The notes beneath the pieces were generated by a model. That model did no database searches. It was not told the origin of the DNA and saw nothing but the letters and a program-made list of their open reading frames with translations. A program made the translations under genes and the position numbers. A stretch of 64,000 bases of DNA from an uncultured Muribaculaceae bacterium (GTDB lineage: Bacteria > Bacteroidota > Bacteroidia > Bacteroidales > Muribaculaceae): the NCBI GenBank assembly GCA_944321725.1, contig CALUMI010000003.1, positions 1 to 64,000 of the forward strand, read 5' to 3'. Position 1 is the first letter of the stretch, and every line of letters begins with the position of its first letter. Shown in pieces: positions 53,284 through 63,371 of this stretch.

Positions 53284-54618
53284 TCAGTTTCTAAATTCGC
53301 TGATTATGTACCTGTGTTTGCCTCTGTCGGATGGTATGTCGGTTGTTTCCACCAATTTTACGGGCAAAGATGTCTTGTTCCGCAAATTGTCGGCCACGGC
53401 GTTTATCTCTTTGTCGCTGTCGGTGTGGTTATTGTTTGGCACCACTAAAAGTTCCACGCTGAAATCTTTTTTCTGCCTTATCTGAAAACTTGTTATCGCG
53501 TTCGGGCAATCATCGAATATCGTTGTCAGCCATTCTCCTGAAACAAATCCACCGCCGGGAGTGATGAGATTGTCGGTGATGCGTCCTTTGACAGGCGACA
53601 TGCGCGGCAGGCGGCATCCGCAACTGCAATCGCCTCCGACAAGACATGATTTGTCGCCCACCCGGTATTTGATTATCGGAAAACCGAAATTTGTCAAATC
53701 GGTCAGCAGCACATCTCCAATGCGGCCTTCCTCTGTGATGAGCTTGTTGCCGTCGGCAATGTCGATGTGCCTGTAGTCCCAATTTATATGCAGGTCGGCA
53801 GAACTGTGACAACTGAACGCTATAAAGCTGACCTCGTTGCAGCAGTAGAGGTCCAATATGGCGTCTGTGCCGAATGCCCGGCCGATTATTTGGCGGTCTG
53901 TCGCCGAGAGAGGCGACGCAAAGGCAATTATGAGCTTGGGAGTGGTGACACGCATATTGCCGGATACGATATGGCGCGACATTTCCGCGATGCTGCCTGC
54001 GTATCCGTTGATTATTCCTCCCGTGCGGTTGAAACGCCTGATGAAATCTATTATGTCGTGTGGAGTGATGCCTGTGGCTTCCATCTGGATTCTTTTGGTC
54101 GGAAACCAGATTATTTTGTTTTTCAGCTTGTTTGCCGGCGATAGCCAACTATCCGGTATTCTCCAGATTTTTGCCATGTTGCAGGCCGGTGACACATTCC
54201 ACAATTTCAGCATTCTCCATTCCAAAATCTCCTGATTGAACCGTGAGTCGTGATAACAAACCAACGGCTCTCCTGTGCTTCCGCTTGTGGTGTTGGCTCT
54301 CATCAAGCTGATGTCGGCGGTGAGTATGCGGTCGGAGTTTTTGCGTATCATCTCTTTTTCAACGACCGGCACCTTCTCCCAATCGGCGGGTTGGCGCAGC
54401 TGTGAGGGGTGGAAGCCTTCTGCGTCGTAGTAGCCGTGATAGAACAGGCTGTGGTTGTAGGCATGTTCCACTATGGCTTTGCGTTTCGCGAAATTAAGTT
54501 CAGCCAATTCCTCTTTGCCGAGTTTCAGTTGCCGCAGGCTGCGTTTGTATTCTTCTGTCGCTTTGTGGCGCAACAGTGTGTTTTTAGACCAGAATGCAAA
54601 ATCTTTTATGGCTCCCAT
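53284..54618 (-). CDS. CapK/PaaK-like adenylate-forming ligase
   Basis: 444 residues of the phenylacetate-CoA-ligase-like family found in capsule loci (CapK). The phosphate loop is RANTTSGSTGEPL, and the later LLTDLTNFGFPIIKYRVGD and CGCRLPRMSPVKGRITD segments match. It probably activates an acid for transfer onto a sugar or amine. The ATP-grasp gene is next to it, so an amide-linked substituent is possible. It contains CSCGC, which may bind zinc. Confidence 0.82.
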   Translation of the reverse strand: MGAIKDFAFWSKNTLLRHKATEEYKRSLRQLKLGKEELAELNFAKRKAIVEHAYNHSLFYHGYYDAEGFHPSQLRQPADWEKVPVVEKEMIRKNSDRILTADISLMRANTTSGSTGEPLVCYHDSRFNQEILEWRMLKLWNVSPACNMAKIWRIPDSWLSPANKLKNKIIWFPTKRIQMEATGITPHDIIDFIRRFNRTGGIINGYAGSIAEMSRHIVSGNMRVTTPKLIIAFASPLSATDRQIIGRAFGTDAILDLYCCNEVSFIAFSCHSSADLHINWDYRHIDIADGNKLITEEGRIGDVLLTDLTNFGFPIIKYRVGDKSCLVGGDCSCGCRLPRMSPVKGRITDNLITPGGGFVSGEWLTTIFDDCPNAITSFQIRQKKDFSVELLVVPNNNHTDSDKEINAVADNLRNKTSLPVKLVETTDIPSDRGKHRYIISEFRN

Positions 54619-54621
54619 TTC

Positions 54622-55581
54622 CTATTTTTCTTTCATAATTTCGTAGTAATTGCAGTGTTCTCCCACCATTTCCATGAACTCGTAGTCGGGATTGTGGTTG
54701 CCTTCTATCAGCTCGATGCCGTCCTCGCGGACTGCCACATCCCAACCTATGAACCGGCATTGCGGGACTGTTGTCGCGGCCTTTCGCACCGTGTCGGTTA
54801 TGTCATTCCAAAAAGGCACTTGAAAACCGGGCATGAGTTTGCCGTTGGCAAACGCGGTTCGTTGGTAGTTGTGGTTCATGCCCCGTCCCTTGACATATCC
54901 GTACTCGGGATCTATCGGAAAAAATGTGCCTCCGGCGCAGAAATTGTCGACAATGGAATCGCCGGAGCCGATTCTCAGCACTGTGGTGAGAATCTTTGCA
55001 CGGCCTTTCTTGTCCAGCAGTGTGACTACCCTTATGGTGTTGACCGATTTGTTCTCAAATCGCATCTTGGGGTGCTGTTTGATTACTTCTTCTATCAGTA
55101 CATTGCCGGCTTTCAGCCGATTGTAATTCTCTTCTGAAATGAATTGGACGGTGACAGGCAATTTTCTGATGCCGTTGCCTTGCCAATCGTTTGTCGGCTT
55201 GACGATTATTTCGCCGATTGCCGAGCAGAAACCGGCAAATTCCTCATAAGTGGAATCTTTCAGATACAGCCATTTCCTTTTTATGTAGGGCTTGAATGTT
55301 GTGTTGAACAGCGGTTTGTTGTCGAAATGGCAGATATATTTCGGGTCGTTGAATGTTCTGACAACTTTTTCCCAACGCTTGTATGACAGCACTCTTCCGC
55401 TCTCAAAAAGGCGCAAATCGTAAATTTGGCCTGCTTTGTAGTGCTTCATTGTCCCTCCTGTCCTTAAATAGAACAGCAGGAAGTCGGTGTAGTAGAACAA
55501 AGCCGTCTTATGTTTCTCTTTTGCCAAAGTGCCGGCCATCTCGTGCAATGTGCGCAGATAGTAGCTGAAGTTTTTGCTCAT
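54622..55581 (-). CDS. ATP-grasp enzyme, sugar-transfer-associated type
   Basis: 319 residues. The ATP-grasp features are IIVKPTNDWQGNGIRKL, VLIEEVIKQHP and FIGWDVAVREDGIELIEGNHNPD, and the sugar-transfer-associated ATP-grasp family (PF14397) is the closest I know. It forms an amide or ester with ATP hydrolysis. It overlaps the neighbouring GT4 gene by 4 bases. Confidence 0.8.
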   Translation of the reverse strand: MSKNFSYYLRTLHEMAGTLAKEKHKTALFYYTDFLLFYLRTGGTMKHYKAGQIYDLRLFESGRVLSYKRWEKVVRTFNDPKYICHFDNKPLFNTTFKPYIKRKWLYLKDSTYEEFAGFCSAIGEIIVKPTNDWQGNGIRKLPVTVQFISEENYNRLKAGNVLIEEVIKQHPKMRFENKSVNTIRVVTLLDKKGRAKILTTVLRIGSGDSIVDNFCAGGTFFPIDPEYGYVKGRGMNHNYQRTAFANGKLMPGFQVPFWNDITDTVRKAATTVPQCRFIGWDVAVREDGIELIEGNHNPDYEFMEMVGEHCNYYEIMKEK

Positions 55582-56669
55582 AGTGTGCCGGTATATTGTT
55601 TGTACAGTTGTTCGGCCATTGCTTTTGCCGAATATTTCCGCTCTATCAGCATCCGTCCGTTTTCTCCCATCTCTCTCAGTTGGCAGGGATTGAGCTTGGT
55701 GAAGCGCAGAATCGAGTCGGTCAGCTCGGAGAGGTCTCTTTCAATCCATGCTCCGCAATGCGCGGTTTCCAAATCTTCCCAAGGGGTGTCGCGCGTTGTT
55801 ATGACAGGTGTGCCGCAGGCCAACGCTTCGGCAACGACATATCCGAAATTCTCGCCGTATGTGGGGAGCACGAAAAAGTCGCTTTGCCGGAATAATTCCC
55901 ATTTTTTGTCGCCATAGACGGCGCCGGTGAATTCCACGATATTCTCTAATCCCAATTCGGCGACGCGCGCTTTAAGCGACGCGATATACTCAGGCTCGCC
56001 GTCGCCGGCGATTGTCACTTTGTGGCCGTCCAAGTTGCAGTGCAGCCGGTGTAAAGCGTCCAACAGCAATTCAACTCCTTTTTTCTGGTGCAGCCGCGAA
56101 AGGTACAGAATCCTCTTCTTGACGCTCCAATCGGTCTTCATCGCTATAGTCGAGATGTCGATGCCGTTGGGGATCATAGCTATATTGTTGTTGATGCCCA
56201 ACCGCAGTATGTTTTGCCTCTCGCTTTCAGCGGTGGAGATTAGTTTGCGCGCCTTTTGCAAAGATTTTCGTTGGTAGAGAAGCATTGCAAGCCGTTTCTT
56301 GTGATAATTTCTGTGGAGAATCCATGGCTCAAGCATCCCGTGCGGGGTGATGAATGTCGGGATTTGTCGTTTTATCGCCTCCCGCTGAAATTGCCAAGTC
56401 TGGTACATCCAAATGCCGTTGATGTGTACGATGTCGGGCTTGAGCCCGTCAAGAAGATTTCGCCATTGGCGCAGGTATTTGTGCGATTGCGACAAGTAAA
56501 GAGGGATGAACACCACTTTGCAATTCTCCAAATGGAGCGGATTTTTTGTGTGCCATGTCACTACAGTCAGGTCGACCAATTTTCCTAATTCTTTGGTCAG
56601 CAACTGCATATACATCGACACTCCGCCCAGCGAGCGGTCGATAGCCGTCACAAAATGCACCACTTTCAT
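55578..56669 (-). CDS. family 4 glycosyltransferase
   Basis: 363 residues, GT-B fold. VTAIDRSLGGVSMYMQLLTKEL, then VHINGIWMY, and the donor site VLPTYGENFGYVVAEALACGTPVITT with the E-x7-E motif. It overlaps the neighbouring genes on both sides by 4 bases. Confidence 0.9.
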   Translation of the reverse strand: MKVVHFVTAIDRSLGGVSMYMQLLTKELGKLVDLTVVTWHTKNPLHLENCKVVFIPLYLSQSHKYLRQWRNLLDGLKPDIVHINGIWMYQTWQFQREAIKRQIPTFITPHGMLEPWILHRNYHKKRLAMLLYQRKSLQKARKLISTAESERQNILRLGINNNIAMIPNGIDISTIAMKTDWSVKKRILYLSRLHQKKGVELLLDALHRLHCNLDGHKVTIAGDGEPEYIASLKARVAELGLENIVEFTGAVYGDKKWELFRQSDFFVLPTYGENFGYVVAEALACGTPVITTRDTPWEDLETAHCGAWIERDLSELTDSILRFTKLNPCQLREMGENGRMLIERKYSAKAMAEQLYKQYTGTL

Positions 56670-57757
56670 ATCTCCGTAGATGTTTGGGTCAGTATCTCGG
56701 CCAAAAATGCTTTGCTGTCGTTGATGAGTTTGATAAAATCATCGGAGTAGGCTATTTCTTGGAAGGAATCGGTTAGAGCGAGTATTTTTCCGGTTTCTTC
56801 CATTTCCACATACCGGTTTCCCAAGCCTGTGATGTCGAATAAGGTCAGGAAACGGTTGTTCATTCTCTTGCCGTTTTTCCGGGAGATGGTTACAAACTGC
56901 GTTTTGAGAATTATGGACAGCAGAGTGGAATGATAAGAGTCGGTTATGACCACGTCGCTTTTGTCGATAAGCCCTATCCATTCCGGAATGGAGGGAGTGC
57001 GGTCCGATTTCAGCCCATTTCCGTTGGGATTGGTGTAGACAACGTTGTATTTCTCTTTTAAAGCCGTCATTAATTCCGTCAGTTCATTGCAATTCTCCGA
57101 CAGCACATAAATGAATATGTTTTTCTTTCCGTTGGCCGGAAACACTGCCGCGGACTCTATTTCTCTCCATTCGCCGGCATCTATCAGTGCGACAGGGTCG
57201 GCAACAAGCCGTGATTTTATGTTTAGCCGTGAGCAGATGTCGGCACCGGATTTCTCGCGTACTGTGACAGCCGAGAATTTTGAGAGGGCATTGGTGAAAT
57301 CCTCAATCTCATTACCGTTTAGGCGGTCGCGTCCGAAACTTGCCGCATAGGATATTTTTTTTACGTTGTCGCTGAATCTCAGCAGATACGCGTTTCTTCT
57401 CGAAGTGTTGCGCATGTAATTCCACACTTGGTCGCTGCCGGCGATGAGCAGGTCGGCCTCCGGCGGACGGTTTCTCAGCCGGCTGTATGAATGATAGAAC
57501 TTGCCGGAGTATTTGATGCGCGATTTAAATTCTTTAAAGCGGCGTTTTTTCCGGCTACTGAGATAAACCGGCAGCCGTCCGGCAGCTATGAGCAGCAACA
57601 GCTCTTTGACGCGCGACAGCAGACTGCTGAACCGTATTATGAACGCGTCGCAGTGTTGTTGCTCCAAATATCTCTGCAAGGCGTAGCCTTGTATGATTTG
57701 GCCGTAATTGTCACTGCTGTTCCACAGTGTCATCACTCCGATTCTTAATTTTTTCAT
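56666..57757 (-). CDS. polysaccharide pyruvyl transferase family protein
   Basis: 363 residues: RIGVMTLWNSSDNYGQIIQGYALQ at the N terminus, AGSDQVWN, ISYAASFGRD and VVITDSYHSTLLSIIL are typical of the CsaB/WcaK family. It transfers pyruvate from phosphoenolpyruvate to form a ketal on a sugar. It is 1 base from an FrhB-like gene, a pair often seen in polysaccharide loci. Confidence 0.88.
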   Translation of the reverse strand: MKKLRIGVMTLWNSSDNYGQIIQGYALQRYLEQQHCDAFIIRFSSLLSRVKELLLLIAAGRLPVYLSSRKKRRFKEFKSRIKYSGKFYHSYSRLRNRPPEADLLIAGSDQVWNYMRNTSRRNAYLLRFSDNVKKISYAASFGRDRLNGNEIEDFTNALSKFSAVTVREKSGADICSRLNIKSRLVADPVALIDAGEWREIESAAVFPANGKKNIFIYVLSENCNELTELMTALKEKYNVVYTNPNGNGLKSDRTPSIPEWIGLIDKSDVVITDSYHSTLLSIILKTQFVTISRKNGKRMNNRFLTLFDITGLGNRYVEMEETGKILALTDSFQEIAYSDDFIKLINDSKAFLAEILTQTSTEI

Positions 57758-57758
57758 C

Positions 57759-58964
57759 TTAGCGTAAAATCCTGTATGAGTGCATCAGTTGATGCAGTTT
57801 CAGTTTGTGTGCCACGACTGATATGCTGTCTTTTATTTTTTGCTTAAATGGCTTTTTCGTCAGCCTCATGATTAAAGGTATGAGGGGCTTGTCATCGTAA
57901 AGCTCCCTGAAAAACAGCTCACGCTTCGGATTGTATGACGCACTTTTAAGCGCGTAATTGTTATAATCCACATAAGCCTGTTTGAACGAAAGGCAGGTCC
58001 TTTCGTATTTTGTTGTGTCTATCGATTTGAGGAAAGCGGCTCCTTTCTCTGTGTTTACCGCGATGCAGCTTGCCCCTTTGTCGTCATTCCATTCCGGATG
58101 GTTTGTCCATACGCCCCAAAAGTCTGAAAGGGTCAGGTCGGAGCCTGAGCTGAAATGCTTGAATTTGCATTCATGGCACGATGGGCGCAGATATAAATCA
58201 TAGAGAAAACCTCTGACGAAAGGGTTGGCATATCTGCTTTCTGTGACGTTTGCCGCTTTCCCGTCGGGGTATTCTTTGTGGTAACAAAATCTGATGCTAA
58301 TCCACCCGTTTTCCTTGTTGCGGAAATTTATGTCTTTTATTTTTATATGATTGTTGTCCGAGATAGTTGCAAGATATTTTTGCCAGACAGCCGGGCTTGG
58401 AACTCCGTGGCATACGAAATCCACTGCAATCAGATTCTGAAAGTCTTTGCCGAGAAAAGAGCGAAGGCCCGCTATTTGGCACGGTGTGCCGACAAACAGC
58501 ACCTTTCTGCCGGCTTTCAGAAATTCTCCGGTTTGCCTGTATGTGGCTCCTATGGCGGATTGCACGTATTTGCTTCTTCTTAATGTGTCGATGTCGCCTG
58601 TTTTCTCTATGTGTTTGTGGACTACATTGTTGTCTTTGTCAAATCCTGCTCCGAACACTATCCCGTTGTCTGACAATACGGCATCTGCCAACAGCTCGAA
58701 CATTCCGCCTGACGAGGCGGCTGCCAAACTTTCGCTGTCGGCGTTGCGGCAGCCATAAATACAGATGGGTGTGCGTGCACGGTGCTGCGGGTCAAGCATC
58801 GGGCAACGTTTCTCGCACAGTCCGCAATCTACACATTCTTGCATGTTTACCGACGGGTACAGAAACCCCTCTTTGCCCGGGAGCATGGAAATACAGTTCT
58901 TCGGACAAATATTCATGCACGCGAAGCATCCGCAGCAGTCGGTCTTGTCGTTAATCGAAATCAT
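57759..58964 (-). CDS. FrhB/FpoF-like iron-sulfur protein
   Basis: 401 residues. The N terminus carries two 4Fe-4S ferredoxin motifs (CCGCFACMNICP and CVDCGLCEKRCP). The rest matches the coenzyme F420 hydrogenase beta-subunit C-terminal family (VGTPCQIAGLRSFLG, FVCHGVPSPAVW, SDLTLSDFWG). Bacteroidales have no F420; here it is probably a flavin-linked redox enzyme on a sugar or pyruvyl intermediate. It overlaps the GT4 gene by 4 bases. Confidence 0.87.
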   Translation of the reverse strand: MISINDKTDCCGCFACMNICPKNCISMLPGKEGFLYPSVNMQECVDCGLCEKRCPMLDPQHRARTPICIYGCRNADSESLAAASSGGMFELLADAVLSDNGIVFGAGFDKDNNVVHKHIEKTGDIDTLRRSKYVQSAIGATYRQTGEFLKAGRKVLFVGTPCQIAGLRSFLGKDFQNLIAVDFVCHGVPSPAVWQKYLATISDNNHIKIKDINFRNKENGWISIRFCYHKEYPDGKAANVTESRYANPFVRGFLYDLYLRPSCHECKFKHFSSGSDLTLSDFWGVWTNHPEWNDDKGASCIAVNTEKGAAFLKSIDTTKYERTCLSFKQAYVDYNNYALKSASYNPKRELFFRELYDDKPLIPLIMRLTKKPFKQKIKDSISVVAHKLKLHQLMHSYRILR

Positions 58965-60064
58965 CTGACTGTTAGAAGAAAATCATTGTATCGCTTGCCG
59001 TATTCTGCCCACGACAACTGCTTCAGGTCGTTGTCGGTGGTGTAGCGTCGTTTCCCTTTTTGGGTGTCGGCCAACTGCAAGGCTTTTTTTATGCCGGATT
59101 CCAACGACGGGGAGTCGATGTTTTCCATCTCTATAATCCATTTTTTATCGCTTATCATGCCGCGCAGTGTGGGGCCTCCGGTGTTTTTGCTGCAGACTAT
59201 TGGAAGGCCGCAGACCATTGCCTGAATCAGCACGAGCCCGAATCCGTCCTCGTAGGAGGGAAAAAGGAATATTCTTGCCTGCCGGTAGTAGCCGGCTAAT
59301 TCGGATTCCAAAACCGGCTCTACATGTGTGAAATTGGAATCTTTTGGAAACTCCAAGTCGGCGATATTGCCAACATGGAGTATGCTCAACCCCATTCTGC
59401 GCGCGGTTTCGGCAACTATATCGCTGCCTTTCCTTTTGCTCCATTGGCCTACCACTATGGCGTCATAATGCTTTTCCGACAGTTCGGTCGGGGCGAATGC
59501 CCGTATGTCGACGCCATACGGATTGACGAACAGTTTGCTGTCGGCGATACCGTGCTTTGTGAATCCGTCTTTCACGAAATATGACGCTACGGTGATGCGG
59601 TTGGCAATTTCGTAGCATTTCAGATAGCGTTTTGTGCCAATGGTGTTTTTTCTTGCTATGTTGTATTTTTGCAGATAGCCGTTGTACTCCGTAATGTGGC
59701 TTAGCCCGCTTTCAATTATTACTTTCGCTCCTCTCTTTTTTGCCACGCGTCCGCTTATCAAAGTCATTGGGGCTTGCCCGATGAACACGTCGCATTTGCG
59801 CATGTAGAGCGCCAATATGTAGTCGTAAATCCTTCTGTACCAATAGCGGAGCTCTTTTGTGTGGCCGAAAATCCTTGCTATTGCCGTGTATGGCAAGGCG
59901 AGAATCCAAAACATGCTGTTGTTTTTCGGCTGCAGTTTGAACTTTTTGGCATAGAAAGTCGGGGTGTATGAATAGAATTTCACGTCGTTGCCTTGTGCCG
60001 CAAGCTCTCTTGCTATGTCGAGCAGATGGGAGCGTCCGCCGAATGATGCTACATTGATTTTCAT
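58961..60064 (-). CDS. family 4 glycosyltransferase
   Basis: 367 residues. NVASFGGRSHLLDIARELAAQG at the N terminus, VGQWSKRKGSDI and FPSYEDGFGLVLIQAMVCGLPIVCS, in which the E-x7-E motif has Gln in place of the second Glu. It is a cytoplasmic glycosyltransferase of the polysaccharide pathway. Confidence 0.88.
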   Translation of the reverse strand: MKINVASFGGRSHLLDIARELAAQGNDVKFYSYTPTFYAKKFKLQPKNNSMFWILALPYTAIARIFGHTKELRYWYRRIYDYILALYMRKCDVFIGQAPMTLISGRVAKKRGAKVIIESGLSHITEYNGYLQKYNIARKNTIGTKRYLKCYEIANRITVASYFVKDGFTKHGIADSKLFVNPYGVDIRAFAPTELSEKHYDAIVVGQWSKRKGSDIVAETARRMGLSILHVGNIADLEFPKDSNFTHVEPVLESELAGYYRQARIFLFPSYEDGFGLVLIQAMVCGLPIVCSKNTGGPTLRGMISDKKWIIEMENIDSPSLESGIKKALQLADTQKGKRRYTTDNDLKQLSWAEYGKRYNDFLLTVR

Positions 60065-60088
60065 TGTGGTGTTTGGGCGTGTATTTGC

Positions 60089-61000
60089 TTAATAGGTGAA
60101 TGACACTGTTTTTGCCACCAAGTTTTTCAAATGCCGCAGCGCGATGATTTTTATCCGTTTGTAGCTGCTGCTTTCTATTCCGTTCAGTGGCAAGTTGTTC
60201 CAGCACGTCATCTTTTTGTATTTCAAATAATATTTTTTGTATGGATTGACACATTCTTTGTGCCACGGCTTCACTTTGCCGGTGAAGTGCGTGATGACGG
60301 CACCTTTCCACAGCTTCTTTATGTATTTTCTTTGTTCCGGTATCACCAACGGCGGAAACGCGAAATAACCGGTGTGGCAATTCCATTTCGGATGCAGGAA
60401 TTTTATGGTTCCGTGCAATATTATGTTTATGGCGTCCTGATCGGGGAATTTCACGTGGTGTGTGTTGAGAAAATCGACAAGTTTTTTCTGTGTGCCATGC
60501 TTTCTCCAATAATCAAGGTTCATCAGCAACACGCCGCTGTTGGCATAGCCCTCTTTGTGGTAGTCGTATCCGAGATAGCTTTTTGTGGCCTCGTAGGAAT
60601 AAATGGCGTCGTGGCCGGCGGCACATGAATAGCCATCGATATCTGTATCCCATAGTTCCTTTATGGAGCCGTTGACAATCAAATCGCAATCCAAGTACAG
60701 CGCTTTGTCGGACTTGGGCAGCAACTCCGGCGTCAGTATCCTTAAATAGCAAGCCAAAGAATAAATGCCGGGATTTGGAAATTTGGCGAATAAGTCTTTA
60801 GTGACCTGATATGTGGATATTTGCGCGTTCTCGAAAGGCTCCGCCATTGATTTTAGCTTGCTGAGGTTGTCATTGCTCACATCGATAGTGAATAGATGGA
60901 TTGTTATCGATTCATTTTTGTTGTTGTGTAAAAGTGATGTGATGGCAACCGCAACGTGCGGACAGAAATTGTTGTCGGTGGCGAATACTATGTCAATCAT
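60089..61000 (-). CDS. family 8 glycosyltransferase
   Basis: 303 residues from ATG 61000 (MIDIVFATDNNFCPHVAVAI); the longer open frame overlaps the polymerase gene and has no homology-like sequence. The DxD site is ALYLDCDLIV, and EGYANSGVLLMNLDYWR and HFTGKVKPW are GT8 signatures. It transfers glucose or galactose. The polymerase gene overlaps by 4 bases. Confidence 0.9.
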   Translation of the reverse strand: MIDIVFATDNNFCPHVAVAITSLLHNNKNESITIHLFTIDVSNDNLSKLKSMAEPFENAQISTYQVTKDLFAKFPNPGIYSLACYLRILTPELLPKSDKALYLDCDLIVNGSIKELWDTDIDGYSCAAGHDAIYSYEATKSYLGYDYHKEGYANSGVLLMNLDYWRKHGTQKKLVDFLNTHHVKFPDQDAINIILHGTIKFLHPKWNCHTGYFAFPPLVIPEQRKYIKKLWKGAVITHFTGKVKPWHKECVNPYKKYYLKYKKMTCWNNLPLNGIESSSYKRIKIIALRHLKNLVAKTVSFTY

Positions 61001-62313
61001 TCTGTTTTTTCTTTGCGGATGATGTCGGCTTTGGAACGTAGTGCCAATGTGAGAGCTATTGCGGCTCCGAAATTGTTGAACCCCACGGCTGTTGGTGTCT
61101 GCCCGGTGCCGGGACGGGCGATTATGCAGAATATGCAGAACAGCAAAGGCACGATGCTGCTTTTCCGGGCTTTGTAGCATTTTGCCAGAATGTATATCAG
61201 TATGGCCCATTTCGTCAGAAACATTATGCTGCCGACCAAATATCCGTTTTCTATCAAGTCGGAGCCGCCCTCTCTTGTGAGAAAATCTTTTTTCCCTGTC
61301 AATAAGGTTGCCGCTACGTTGGTGCTCATGCCTATTCCGCTGCCATAGAAAAAGGGTATATTTTCATTGTCGAGCAGTTCGGCGAACACATATTTTATGC
61401 CGCGGTCCACGATACTTTCCCTGATGAAGTCGCCTTCAGCGTTGGCCGCGCTCTCAAACCGCATCTGCATGTTGCTTGTCGCGGTGCGCATGATGCCGCT
61501 TTGCATTAGCGGTGGGATTATTATTATCAGTGCCACTCCTATTTTCAGGAAGTCTTTTTTTATCTGCCGGTTAAGCGCCAATACGATTATTGCCCATATC
61601 AACAGCACAGCCGCCTCTGTCACTACGGCGCGTGAGAGCGACACAGGGATGCAGACTATAAAGCCTGTTGTGGCCGCCAATAGTGTTATGACGCTCGCGT
61701 GGAGTTTCAGATTTTTGTATTTGCTGTTGATTATGTAGTATATAATGAGGCAGCATCCGGCCCACATCATGAATAAAGCTACTCCTTCGGTGAAAGAGAA
61801 TGTGCCCGACGGGCGGAAATATTTGCCAACGCCGGCAAATCCGGATGCGCCTGCTCCTCCTACGCCGATGTTGAAGATTGAGGTTTGCGGAGTGAAATAT
61901 TGCAGGCAAAGCAGTACTGCCATTCCGACTGTAACCGGCAGGGTGGATTTGAACATCAGAACCACATCTTTTGCCAACAGAAAGTGAGGTATGGCAAAGA
62001 TGAGAGGTATGTAGTAAACCCATATTCTTGCCCCGTAGAGCGCGATAAACAGGTTTTGGTGTCCGAATAACAGCGCGGTTATGGTTGTGATGAGGGCTAT
62101 TGCCCATGCCGTTATCACAAATTTGTTGCGCGCAAGCCCGCAATGCTTGCATGCCATGAACACCACGAATATGGCAAGAGGGTCACGTATTATCAGAAAA
62201 ACGTCGGATAACGACGGCAATATCCATTTTCTGAATGCCCCCTCAAAAATGAGGAGGAAAAAGAAAATCCAAATTGCTATGTTGCATAATCTGTATTCAG
62301 CCTCTTTTTCCAT
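60997..62313 (-). CDS. Wzy-like O-antigen/polysaccharide polymerase
   Basis: 438 residues from ATG 62313, with about 10-12 membrane helices and an O-antigen-ligase-like core (GKYFRPSGTFSFTEGVALFMMW). It polymerises repeat units in the periplasm. The large periplasmic loop lies at about residues 290-360. It is between the acyltransferase and the GT8 gene. Confidence 0.8.
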   Translation of the reverse strand: MEKEAEYRLCNIAIWIFFFLLIFEGAFRKWILPSLSDVFLIIRDPLAIFVVFMACKHCGLARNKFVITAWAIALITTITALLFGHQNLFIALYGARIWVYYIPLIFAIPHFLLAKDVVLMFKSTLPVTVGMAVLLCLQYFTPQTSIFNIGVGGAGASGFAGVGKYFRPSGTFSFTEGVALFMMWAGCCLIIYYIINSKYKNLKLHASVITLLAATTGFIVCIPVSLSRAVVTEAAVLLIWAIIVLALNRQIKKDFLKIGVALIIIIPPLMQSGIMRTATSNMQMRFESAANAEGDFIRESIVDRGIKYVFAELLDNENIPFFYGSGIGMSTNVAATLLTGKKDFLTREGGSDLIENGYLVGSIMFLTKWAILIYILAKCYKARKSSIVPLLFCIFCIIARPGTGQTPTAVGFNNFGAAIALTLALRSKADIIRKEKTE

Positions 62314-62318
62314 GCCGA

Positions 62319-63371
62319 TTATTGGAATATGCGGGTTATGAACACGCGGCTTTTTTCCAAAATGAGAGAACAGAGTAGCGGCAGTGACACACCAACTGCC
62401 GAGTATCCAATCCAACCGTATTCATATAGGCCGTTGCCGATCGGATAGTCAAGTCGTATGGCGTCATGTGGGACACCGAAACAATGCAGCAATATCAAAG
62501 AAAGAATCTTGAACGAAATCAGGTGGAGTATCAAGATTGTCATTGTGTGTTTGCCTATGTAGACAAACACGTTGGCGAGTTTTCCACATCTCAGCATGTA
62601 GAGTGAGACGCAGTAACCCATGTAAAATCCTGCCGACGCCAAGACTATAAACACTATCGGGTCGACTATCTCGGCAGCTATTAATTCGAATGTGAAATAT
62701 CGGCTGCATAGCAATATTACGCAAAAACAAATTATGGCGGCTGTGATATTTGGCCTTAACAGTTTTGACTTATACCTGCTGAAAATGATGCCCAAATAGA
62801 TTACGGACGGCACAATCAGCTCTCGATGAATATCGTAGGTGAAAGCCCCATAGGATTTCTTTATCAGGAAACCGGCGCAAAGAAGCGCGAAAAACACGGC
62901 GCTTACTACTGCGTTTTTCAGGCGACATCTCTTTTGCAGCCATAAAACGGCCAATACGATTAAGGAGCCGAAAAACAGGCTTTTCAAGAACCACAGCGGA
63001 TGCAGCAGCGGCTCCATCCGGGTGAACAGCGCTATTTTTATTCCGTGCCGCAGATAGTCGGCTACAGAATATTCTGTTGAGTTCAGTCCTATTGTGTACA
63101 GGCAATTATGGAATATCAAAAACAGTATGTTCCAAAACAGGAAAGTCAGATACAGGCGTTTTATCCTCTTTATTATGAATTGCTTCTTGTTGTCGACGTA
63201 TGCCGGTTTGAAAAAGAACCCGGAAACAATGAAAAACAAGGGCATGATAAAAAGGTACGGGAAATTGTAAAATGGCGAGTCGGTATGGGTAATCACCATC
63301 ATTATTATTCCTAATGCCTTGACTATGTAGAACGCGTCGCTCAGATTTTTGCCTGCGATTACTTTTTCCAT
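62319..63371 (-). CDS. acyltransferase family 3 membrane protein
   Basis: 350 residues with about 10 membrane helices. The N terminus AFYIVKALGIIMMVITHTDSP contains the conserved His, and FIMPLFFIVSGFFF follows, both typical of the acyltransferase 3 family. It probably O-acetylates the polysaccharide. It overlaps the flippase gene by 13 bases. Confidence 0.87.
   Translation of the reverse strand: MEKVIAGKNLSDAFYIVKALGIIMMVITHTDSPFYNFPYLFIMPLFFIVSGFFFKPAYVDNKKQFIIKRIKRLYLTFLFWNILFLIFHNCLYTIGLNSTEYSVADYLRHGIKIALFTRMEPLLHPLWFLKSLFFGSLIVLAVLWLQKRCRLKNAVVSAVFFALLCAGFLIKKSYGAFTYDIHRELIVPSVIYLGIIFSRYKSKLLRPNITAAIICFCVILLCSRYFTFELIAAEIVDPIVFIVLASAGFYMGYCVSLYMLRCGKLANVFVYIGKHTMTILILHLISFKILSLILLHCFGVPHDAIRLDYPIGNGLYEYGWIGYSAVGVSLPLLCSLILEKSRVFITRIFQ

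Noticed and set aside
61001-61210. 70-residue N-terminal extension of the GT8 enzyme
   Set aside because: It overlaps the polymerase gene and is rich in residues not seen in GT8 starts; ATG 61000 begins exactly at the GT8 motif.
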